Assembly: GCF_018069565.1 (NCBI RefSeq)
Contig: NZ_JAGPNL010000007.1
Coordinates: 1 to 64,000 of the forward strand
Length of the DNA stretch: 64,000 nt
Source: Streptomyces tagetis
GTDB lineage: Bacteria; Actinomycetota; Actinomycetes; Streptomycetales; Streptomycetaceae
Direction: 5' to 3'
Translations under genes and position numbers: made by a program
The notes under the pieces: model-generated
Seen by the model: the letters and a program-made list of their open reading frames with translations, nothing else
What the model was told of the DNA's origin: nothing
Databases searched by the model: none
Shown here: piece after piece, positions 57,742 through 64,000 of the stretch
Numbering within the stretch: position 1 is the first letter of the stretch
How the letters are laid out: every line of letters starts with the position of its first letter

Positions 57742-57831
57742 GGCTTCCAGCCAACGTCCTGGAGTGCGCTCGACGCAAGCGGACCGGCGCTCGACGCAGG
57801 CGGATCGGCGCCGGCGCGCGGCGGCCGGCCG

Positions 57832-58524
57832 TCAGCGCCCGGCGTCGCGGTGCAGGGCGTAGGGGGCGCCCAGCTCCCAGTCCTCCCACATCGCCTGCGC
57901 GAACGCCTCCGCGATCTTGTGCTCGCCGCGTTCGTTGGGGTGCGTGCCGTCGTAGGTGTCGGCGTGGAAGTCGTACGAGGGCGGCGGCAGGACGAGCAGG
58001 AGCGGGGAGCGGGGCTCGTCCAGGGTGTGCAGGGCCTCGGCGAGGAGGCCGTTGAAGCGGGTGACCTGGGAGGCGAACTCCGGGTCGGCGTCGACGCGGA
58101 TGTTGGGCAGCACCGGCAGGACGGCGACGGCGACGCGCGGGTTGGCGGCGCGGGCCTCGGCGACGAAGGCGTGGACGTTCTCGGCGGTCTGCTCGGCGTT
58201 GGTGTAGAAGCCGAGGTCGATCAGGCCGAGGGAGACCAGGAGGACGTCGGCGCGGCAGGAGCGCACCGTCTCCCGGACGAGCGGGGCCATGTGGTACCAG
58301 CCCTCGCCCCAGCCGGCCAGGTGGGACCGGGGGAAGCCGGGGTCGGCGTAGGCGTGGGAGGTCGGTTCGCCGGTGATCCGGTCGTGCAGGGCCTCGCGCG
58401 GGCCGACGAGGGTGAAGGGGCCGCCGTACGCGGCGCACAGGTGCTGCCACAGCCGGTAGCGCCAGGTGTGCTCGCCCGCGCTCCCGATCGTCATGGAGTC
58501 CCCGACGGGCATGAACCTGAGCAT
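57832..58524 (-). CDS. SGNH/GDSL hydrolase
   Basis: A 230-residue esterase-fold protein. The serine nucleophile is Ser10 in FMPVGDSMTIG (block I). Block II Gly is in the AYADPGFPRSHLAGWGEGW region, block III carries the LGLIDLGF oxyanion segment, and the Asp/His pair is in DGTHPNERGEHKIAEAF. No signal peptide is seen from the ATG chosen, so it would be cytosolic. A longer start upstream adds Arg-rich sequence. The block III Gly-x-Asn is replaced by Leu-Ile-Asp, so activity may be altered. The substrate is unknown. Confidence 0.85.
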   Translation of the reverse strand: MLRFMPVGDSMTIGSAGEHTWRYRLWQHLCAAYGGPFTLVGPREALHDRITGEPTSHAYADPGFPRSHLAGWGEGWYHMAPLVRETVRSCRADVLLVSLGLIDLGFYTNAEQTAENVHAFVAEARAANPRVAVAVLPVLPNIRVDADPEFASQVTRFNGLLAEALHTLDEPRSPLLLVLPPPSYDFHADTYDGTHPNERGEHKIAEAFAQAMWEDWELGAPYALHRDAGR

Positions 58525-58651
58525 CCGCTCATGATGGACGATCACCCGGGCCCGCGCGATGTGAGCCCCGACACCCGCGGCGAACCCCCGTGTGGCAGGC
58601 CGCTCTTGGGACGGGCGGTGTGCGGGCGGGCGGGATGGCAGGCTTGGCCCC

Positions 58652-59632
58652 ATGCGCCGACCCCTCGCCCTGCTCGCCCCGGTCCTCCTCGTGGGCGCCC
58701 TCGCCGCCCCCGCCGCCGCCGACGGGGGAGACGGCAGTGACGGGTTCACGATCCGGGACCCGCGCATCACCGAGTCCAGCGGCCTCGCCGCCTCCCGGCT
58801 CCACCCCGGGATCTACTGGACGCACAACGACAGCGACGACGGGCCCTACCTCTACGCCGTGGACGGCTCCACCGGCGAGACGGTCGCCACCGTCACCCTC
58901 TCCGGCATCGGCTCGCCCCGGGACGTCGAGGCGATCTCCATCGGTCCGGACGACCGGATCTTCGTCGGCGACATCGGGGACAACCTCGGCGGCACCTGGC
59001 CGCACGTGTGGATCTACGAACTGCCCGAGCCGAAGGAGCTGAAGGACCAGACGGTCCGGGCCACGCAGTACGTCGTGACCTACGAGGACGGCCCCCGCGA
59101 CGCCGAGTCGCTCCTGGTCCACCCGCGCACCGGGCGCGTCTACATCATCGACAAGAAGGAGGACGGCGGCCACCTCTACGAGGGCCCCGCCGAGCTGTCG
59201 GCCTCCGGCGCCAACGTCTTCCGGCGCGGCCCCGCCGTCGACCTGTGGGCCACCGACGCGGCGTTCTCGCCGGACGGCGAACGGTTCGTGGTCCGGGGCT
59301 ACTTCGGCGGCCTCTGGTACGAGTGGAACGGCGGCGACATCCGGCGCAAGGACCGCATCGGCGTCCCCCTCGGGCAGGGCGAGTCCGTCACCTACACCAC
59401 CGACGGCACGAAGATCCTGCTCGGCATGGAGGGGGTGAACAGCCCGGTGCGCGCCCAGGACGCGCCCGGCGGCGCTCCCTCCGACGGTCCCCGCGCCCCC
59501 TCGGGCGGCGACGGCGCCGCCGCCTCGGGAGCCGGGGGCACGGACGAGGGCACGCTCAGGATCGGCGCGGTCGGCCTGATCGCAGTGTGCGCCGCCTTCT
59601 ACGGCCTCCGCCGCCTTTTCCGCCGCCGCTGA
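58652..59632 (+). CDS. Exported membrane-anchored beta-propeller-like protein
   Basis: A 326-residue protein with an N-terminal signal peptide (cleavage near AAPAAADGG). Repeated beta strands follow (GIYWTHNDSDDGPYLYAVDG; DDRIFVGDIGDNLGGTW; RVYIIDKKEDGGHLYEG; DAAFSPDGERFVVRGYFGG). A Ser/Gly/Asp-rich linker leads to a C-terminal transmembrane helix and an RRR tail. It is thus tethered with its propeller outside. The repeats resemble SdiA-regulated/esterase-like propellers. No catalytic residues are assigned. ATG at 58652. Confidence 0.8.
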   Translation: MRRPLALLAPVLLVGALAAPAAADGGDGSDGFTIRDPRITESSGLAASRLHPGIYWTHNDSDDGPYLYAVDGSTGETVATVTLSGIGSPRDVEAISIGPDDRIFVGDIGDNLGGTWPHVWIYELPEPKELKDQTVRATQYVVTYEDGPRDAESLLVHPRTGRVYIIDKKEDGGHLYEGPAELSASGANVFRRGPAVDLWATDAAFSPDGERFVVRGYFGGLWYEWNGGDIRRKDRIGVPLGQGESVTYTTDGTKILLGMEGVNSPVRAQDAPGGAPSDGPRAPSGGDGAAASGAGGTDEGTLRIGAVGLIAVCAAFYGLRRLFRRR

Positions 59633-59683
59633 CCGAGCCGACCGCGCAGCGCCGAGGCACCGGTGAGGGGCCGGGGCGAGCGG

Positions 59684-60184
59684 TCACCCGCCCGGTGCTG
59701 CGCCGCCTCCCGGGACCACCGCCCTCCGTGGCAGTTCCTTCTGCCGGGAGACGGCGCTTTCAGGGTCGGGCGGGGCCCCGCCGGCCGTTCCCGTCCGCGG
59801 CAGCGTGAAGCGCGCCCAGACGCACTTCGTGTACGGACCCTGCCGACAGCCCCACGCATCGGACAGCGCCGCCACGAGCGCCAGTCCGCGCCCGCCCTCC
59901 TCGTCGAGGTCCGGGTCGTGGAGCCGGGGAAGCCTGTCCCGGTCCGGATCGGAGACCTCCAGGACGAGTTCCGTTCCGTCGAGGAAGAGCGCGACCCTGA
60001 CCTGAGCGTGGGAGACCCGGCAGTGGAGCACGGCGTTCGTGACGAGTTCACTCGCCAACAGGGCGACGGACTCGGCCGGTTCGCCGGTGACCCCCCAGTC
60101 GGCCAGGGTCTTGCGAACGCGTTGCCGTGCCACGGGCACGTGGCTCCTGCGCCTGGGGACGCGGAAGGTTTCGGTTGAAGCCAT
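59684..60184 (-). CDS. RsbW-like HATPase (anti-sigma-type)
   Basis: A 166-residue GHKL ATP-binding protein without a histidine-kinase dimerisation domain. It has ALLASELVTNAVLHC (N box), LVLEVSDPDRDRLP (G1-like) and GGRGLALVAALSDAWGC (G2). Pro/Gly-rich residues close the C-terminus. Such proteins are abundant in Streptomyces, and some act as anti-sigma factors. It is divergent from an XRE-DUF397 pair, the arrangement of the WhiJ/AbaA-type clusters. The ATG at 60184 starts MASTETFRV. Confidence 0.88.
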   Translation of the reverse strand: MASTETFRVPRRRSHVPVARQRVRKTLADWGVTGEPAESVALLASELVTNAVLHCRVSHAQVRVALFLDGTELVLEVSDPDRDRLPRLHDPDLDEEGGRGLALVAALSDAWGCRQGPYTKCVWARFTLPRTGTAGGAPPDPESAVSRQKELPRRAVVPGGGAAPGG

Positions 60185-60200
60185 GGGTCGGCCTACCTCC

Positions 60201-60213
60201 TGACGGGACGTCA
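60201..60213. promoter_or_regulatory. Inverted repeat between HATPase and XRE genes
   Basis: TGACGGGACGTCA has perfect 5-base arms (TGACG/CGTCA) and a 3-base centre, 16 bases upstream of the HATPase start, on its leader. It could be the operator of the XRE protein. Confidence 0.45.
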
Positions 60214-60369
60214 ATTCGCCTCGGTTCGACGCCCTGTGAAGCTAGGGCCGGATTTCCAACGAACGCAAGCAGAATCAATGAATACATGCAGAGGTCTCCC
60301 TCGATCGTGTCATGCGTCGGCATGGGGGTCTCTGATGTGGCAGGGTTCGGTCGAGAAAGGGGAGGTTCC

Positions 60370-61239
60370 ATGCCCGCAGGCGGACGACCGACGGTGCGCA
60401 GCAGGCGGTTGGGTACGGCGCTCAGGAGATACCGTCAGGACGCCAAGCTCGATCAGCCGCAGGCCGCCGAGGTGATCGCGTCAAGTCAGGCCCGAATCAG
60501 CCGCATGGAGAGCGGACAGGCCACACCGCGTGTCATCGAGGTCCGGCTGTTGCTCGACGCCTACGGCGTCACTGATCCGCAAGTGCGGGGCAAACTGGAG
60601 GACTTGGCCAAACACTCCAAGAAGCGGGGCTGGTGGCTGGAGTACGCGGCGTACCTGCGGCCGGACTACCTCGATCACATCGCGCTGGAAGACGACGCTA
60701 TCCGTATCCGTCAATGGCAGCCGGTCCTGGTCCCCGGGCTTCTCCAGACCACGGCTTATGCCGAGGCGGTCATCGCAGGCGGGCCCAAAACTCTTGATCC
60801 CGAGCAGGTTTCCCGGTTGGTGAAGGTGAGGCAGCGGCGGCAGGCGAGAATCCTGGAAGACGGTGTCCCGTACTCCGCCATCCTCTGGGAAGCGGCCATC
60901 GAGCACCCGCTGGCAGGCGCGCAAACCCATCGGGAACAGTTGTCGGCGATCCTTGAGATCGGCAAGAGGGACAACATCAGTGTCCAGGTGCTGCCGTTCA
61001 GCGTCGGAGCGCTGGCGGCAGCCGTCTCAGGATTCTCGGCCTTCAGCTTCGACTCCGAGTCGGCAGTCGAGGCCGTGACCATGGATGACCTGATGAGCTC
61101 GTCGGTCATGGAGTCCGCGAACGACCTCGCCGTTTATGCCAGCTCGTACGATCTGCTGAGCTCGGCGGCACTCACACCCGAGGCGAGCGCCGAGCTCATC
61201 GCCGGCAAGCTGCGGAGATGGGAAGAAGAAGCATCGTGA
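60370..61239 (+). CDS. XRE-family regulator with DUF5753 (WhiJ-like)
   Basis: A 289-residue protein. Residues 15-75 are a helix-turn-helix (LGTALRRYRQDAKLDQPQAA, ASSQARISRMESGQATPRVI). The rest is DUF5753 (YLDHIALEDDAIRIRQWQPV, VPGLLQTTAYAEAVI, IEHPLAGAQTHREQLSAILE, VQVLPFSVGAL). This is the WhiJ type found in many Streptomyces paralogues controlling development and antibiotics. GGAGG precedes the ATG at five bases. The stop overlaps the next gene's GTG (GTGA). An RsbW-like gene is divergent upstream. Confidence 0.93.
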   Translation: MPAGGRPTVRSRRLGTALRRYRQDAKLDQPQAAEVIASSQARISRMESGQATPRVIEVRLLLDAYGVTDPQVRGKLEDLAKHSKKRGWWLEYAAYLRPDYLDHIALEDDAIRIRQWQPVLVPGLLQTTAYAEAVIAGGPKTLDPEQVSRLVKVRQRRQARILEDGVPYSAILWEAAIEHPLAGAQTHREQLSAILEIGKRDNISVQVLPFSVGALAAAVSGFSAFSFDSESAVEAVTMDDLMSSSVMESANDLAVYASSYDLLSSAALTPEASAELIAGKLRRWEEEAS

Positions 61240-61415
61240 CCGATACGGCAGGCCCTTTCGGAAGGTCCTCCTACTCCGCGCAAATGGGCGAGTGCGTCGA
61301 GGTTGCCCACACGCCTTCCGGCCGCCGGGTCGTCCGGGACAGCAAGCGGGAGAACGGTCCCGCGCTCAGCGTCTCCCGTGACGGCTGGCGGGCCTTTCTG
61401 CGGCAGTTCGCCTAA
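61236..61415 (+). CDS. DUF397 protein
   Basis: A 59-residue DUF397 protein: FGRSSYSAQMGECVEVAHTP, RRVVRDSKRENGPALSVSRD and WRAFLRQFA, all family hallmarks. The GTG overlaps the TGA of the XRE gene, so translation is coupled. DUF397 proteins accompany XRE-DUF5753 regulators and are thought to modulate them by direct contact; a toxin-antitoxin-like relation has been proposed for some pairs. An ATG six codons upstream is possible but less likely. Confidence 0.93.
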   Translation: MTDTAGPFGRSSYSAQMGECVEVAHTPSGRRVVRDSKRENGPALSVSRDGWRAFLRQFA

Positions 61416-61430
61416 CCTCAATACCGGTAA

Positions 61431-62837
61431 CTTAGTGCTTACGGCGACCAGGATCGCAACGGCCAGGCATGCGACGGCGTCACGAAGATCACCGACGCGC
61501 GCGCCCAGACTCTCAAGGCTCAGGGCATCATCTACGTGGGCCGCTACCTCACCAACCCGATCCCGGACGACCCGGACCTGCCCGAGAAGACGATTCAGCC
61601 GGGCGAGCTGCAGACGATCGCGAGCAACGGACTGCGCTGCTTCCCGATCTACCAGACCTTCGGCCGGGACGCATCCGGCTTCCACTACGCGGCGGGCCGG
61701 GCAGCGGGACAGGCAGCGGTGAACGCCGCGCTCGATCACGGATTCAAGTCCGGTACGCGCATCTTCTTCGCCGTCGACTTCGACGCGCTCGACTACCAGG
61801 TCACGGACAACGTAGTGCCGCACTTCAAGGGCATCCAGGACGCGCTCTCCGACGACGGCGGCCGGTTCGAGATCGGCGTGTACGGACCACGCAATGTGTG
61901 CACACGTGTGAGTGAGGCCGGGCACGCCACGGCTTCCTTCGTCTCCGACATGTCCTCGGGCTTCTCGGGCAACTTCGGCTACGCGCTGCCCGACAACTGG
62001 GCCTACGACCAGATCGTCACCCGTACAGTCGGCTCAGGGTCCGGGGCCATCAACATTGACATCGATGTCGCATCGGGGCGGGACAAGGGCCAGGCATCGT
62101 TCGACGCGCCTCGCGCGGCGCTGCCCGACGTCCGTTACGACGGAGGTTTCCTGAACGCCCTGCACGACGACCTCAGCAAGTACATGAGGTCGATCGGCTT
62201 CGCCGACGACGGCGGCACGGGCGCGGACGCACGTCTGTTCACGCACACCGAGTGCTTCGAGACCATCATGTCCTTCGATCAGCAGACCACTGACCTCTCG
62301 AACAAGTACGACATGCGCAAGGCGCTGATACAGACCTCCGCGTACTGGGAGATGCGCCACTACGACCTCATCGACCAGGGCGTCGATCACGCGGTGGCCT
62401 TGTACCACCTGGAGGGGATCGGAACGATCAAGGATTCCTCCACCGGGATCGGCCAGATCAGCGGGGAGGTGGGCATCCGGGCATGGAATCACTGCATCAA
62501 CAAGGGGTTCGTCACCGGGACGACCACCGACCCGACCAAAGACGCCGATATCTGGGAGATGTGGCAGAAGGTCAACAAAGACAACGGCTTCACCATGCGC
62601 ACGGTGCCACTGATCCACCTCTGGGGCGCCGACGGCAAGCCGGGCGGTAAGAACCCCCCGAGCGGGGAGACCACTCTGCGGTCCATGCGCCTCGACTACA
62701 CCGAGCGCGAAGTCTTCCAGATCCTGCGGCGCTACCAGGGCTGGGGCGACCAGGCCGAGGCCGACGCCACCAAGCGCATGGCGATCTACCAGATATTCGA
62801 GAAGTACAACGCGATCATGAGGCAGCTCGCAGGATGA
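61431..62837 (+). pseudogene. 5'-truncated DUF1906-type glycoside hydrolase-like protein with lysozyme-like C-domain
   Basis: The reading frame opens right after a TAA at 61428 and shows family sequence at once (SAYGDQDRNGQACDGVTKIT), but no start codon exists until a GTG at 61536. The N-terminal strand of the DUF1906 barrel is therefore lost or untranslated. From 61536 the 433 residues contain GRYLTNPIPDD, LRCFPIYQTFGRD, RIFFAVDFDALDYQV and FEIGVYGPRNVC. The C-terminal 200 residues include DSSTGIGQISGEVGIRAWN, reminiscent of lysozyme/transglycosylase domains. No signal peptide remains. It is translationally coupled (ATGA) to the next gene, so the operon may still work from the GTG. Confidence 0.65.
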
Positions 62838-63088
62838 CAAGCCCGTCCGCGGCCTCGGAGTACCCGGCGGCGCCGCCACTGGGTCTCCGCGTCCTGGTCG
62901 GCGCGCTGACCGCCTTCGGCCTCGCCGACCACGGATTCGGTCACCTGGCCGGGGCCGGACGCACACCGGGTGTGTCCGGCCCCGCCGGGGCGGCGGCCGC
63001 GCTGAGCGCCGCGGCATGCGCCGGCTTGTACGTATGGGCCGCCGAACATCACACCCGTCACCGAGCACGCAGGGAGAAGAAGCTGTGA
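62834..63088 (+). CDS. Small membrane protein (84 aa)
   Basis: An 84-residue protein with two hydrophobic stretches (LRVLVGALTAFGLADHGFG; AAAALSAAACAGLYVWAAEH) and a very basic C-terminus. Its ATG overlaps the stop of the hydrolase-like gene (ATGA) and its stop overlaps the next GTG (GTGA). The tight overlaps point to a three-gene operon with one role. The size and charge pattern resemble a holin-like or accessory membrane protein, but this is inference. Confidence 0.75.
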   Translation: MTSPSAASEYPAAPPLGLRVLVGALTAFGLADHGFGHLAGAGRTPGVSGPAGAAAALSAAACAGLYVWAAEHHTRHRARREKKL

Positions 63089-63852
63089 CCACGTCACCCG
63101 TGTCACGTCGCACCATCCTGGTCCGCGCGGCGGCCGTCGCCGCGGCCGCGGCGACGGTGTCACTGCCAGGCTCGCAGTTCCTGGCCTCACCCGCCTACGC
63201 CGCCGATCAGGACCCGTTCTCGGAAGCGATCCGCCGAGCGGTGAGAAGAGCCAACGCGCGCAACAAGCGCATCCTCACCGACTCACGGTCGGCCAACGGC
63301 TGGGAGATCGAGAACACCGTCGACCAGGACGGAACCATCTACACGCGCCCCGTTCCCGGCGTCCCGCTCTCCGGAGTCCAGGTGCGTCTCGGTGACCCCG
63401 AAGAGGTTCTCGTCCACGTCGTCCAGCGCTATCACTACGAGATCGACGCTCTGCGGGACGGCGATGTCATCGGTTGGCGCGCCCCGGGTCAGATCCGTAA
63501 GAACCGCCCGGAATCCAACCAGGCATCCGGCACGGCCGTACAGATCCGTCCGAACTTCTATCCGGTCGGCGTGACAGGTGGGTTCTTCCCGCAGCAGGTC
63601 ACAGTCGTCCGGGACATCCTCGCCGAACTGAACGGCGTCGTCCGCTGGGGCGGCGACGACCGCACCCCGGACGAGTCGCTCTTCTACCTCACGGTCAAGC
63701 CCGAGGACCCGCGGCTGGCCAAGGCAGCCCAGAAGATCCGCACCTGGCGCGCCACGCCGGGCCGCGGCGCCGGAACCCCGGTCGACATCACGTCACCCAT
63801 CAGGCGCGAAGCGGCACGCGCTCTGGAGAGCCGGCAGCGGCGCAGCGCCTGA
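63085..63852 (+). CDS. Tat-exported M15/VanY-like protein lacking zinc ligands
   Basis: A 255-residue protein with a Tat signal (SRRTILVRAAAVAAAAATVS, cleavage near AYAAD). The mature part follows the D-Ala-D-Ala carboxypeptidase M15 layout: VVQRYHYEIDALRDGDVIGW, SNQASGTAVQI (144-154), VTVVRDILAELNGVVRWGGD and SLFYLTV. In active M15 enzymes the central motif is SxHxxGxAxD; here the His is Gln146 and the Asp is Gln153, and the final His is also absent. It should be folded but catalytically inactive, possibly binding peptidoglycan stems. The GTG start overlaps the previous stop. Confidence 0.8.
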   Translation: MTTSPVSRRTILVRAAAVAAAAATVSLPGSQFLASPAYAADQDPFSEAIRRAVRRANARNKRILTDSRSANGWEIENTVDQDGTIYTRPVPGVPLSGVQVRLGDPEEVLVHVVQRYHYEIDALRDGDVIGWRAPGQIRKNRPESNQASGTAVQIRPNFYPVGVTGGFFPQQVTVVRDILAELNGVVRWGGDDRTPDESLFYLTVKPEDPRLAKAAQKIRTWRATPGRGAGTPVDITSPIRREAARALESRQRRSA

Positions 63853-64000
63853 GCCCCTGCTCGAACAGCACAGCACGGCACATCACCCGGCGTCCGGCAT
63901 CCGGCATCCGGCTCTCGGCTGATCGACGGCGATCAGTCCGGAGCCGCATGCCGCGCGGCGGATCGGGCGGCCGAGCCCGCGGACACTCCGGCGGGCCGCC

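Noticed and set aside
63853..64000. Gene at the right edge
   Set aside because: The last 148 bases contain only short TCCGGCA repeats and small inverted repeats; no supported frame.

Overview
The window is a high-GC (about 72-74% by eye) actinobacterial chromosome segment, almost certainly Streptomyces. Evidence is the strong third-position GC, frequent GTG/TTG starts, the GAF-PAS-GGDEF cyclase CdgB, DasR-type operators beside nagK-nagA, CIRCE-controlled groEL2, futalosine-pathway menaquinone genes and a WhiJ-like regulator cluster. No rRNA, tRNA, CRISPR array, transposase or integrase was seen. Most of the window is core chromosome. The right-hand 4 kb and several GC-rich repeat arrays look accessory.

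Layout. 0-6 kb: a GC-rich repeat block, a secreted M1 peptidase, TerD, ArfB, a flavin reductase, then CdgB behind a near-perfect Crp-type palindrome. 6-16 kb: a membrane-anchored carbohydrate-binding protein; sugar kinase, nagA and nagK facing an orphan sugar-binding lipoprotein across DasR sites; otsB and otsA; a Gly/Thr-repeat lipoprotein; gpgS. 16-22 kb: an S-box (SAM-I) riboswitch in front of a threonine-synthase paralogue and a MoaD/ThiS sulfur carrier (the metM-metO pair of the O-phosphohomoserine route to homocysteine), a cold-shock protein, two CIRCE elements with groEL2, and an Old Yellow Enzyme-family reductase. 22-26 kb: a PTS permease, murQ and an RpiR regulator. With nagK and nagA these form a peptidoglycan amino-sugar salvage set: MurNAc is imported and phosphorylated, cleaved by MurQ to GlcNAc-6-P, then deacetylated by NagA.

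26-39 kb: small conserved proteins, a maleylpyruvate-isomerase-like/GNAT fusion, an HD hydrolase, cutC with a DasR-like site, a HelD-type helicase, an XPB helicase and a large XPB-associated protein ending in a WYL-like domain, a HAAS-type membrane protein and a HAD phosphatase. 39-45 kb: a second cold-shock protein, mqnD-mqnB, a DUF2771 lipoprotein, an MFS protein and a DUF3027 protein. 45-60 kb: a sacsin-like GHKL protein, a CtpE-like P-type ATPase, a purine permease, a MarR-MFS pair, an RNA ligase-like 2H phosphoesterase, a 29-residue membrane peptide, an aldo/keto reductase and a GDSL hydrolase.

60-64 kb: an RsbW-like ATPase divergent from an XRE-DUF5753 regulator and a DUF397 protein (a WhiJ-like triad). 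It is followed directly by a 5'-truncated cell-wall-hydrolase-like gene, a small membrane protein and a Tat-exported M15-like protein whose zinc ligands are replaced. This is the least ordinary stretch. Starts were chosen from ribosome-binding sites and family alignments from memory; no database search was run.
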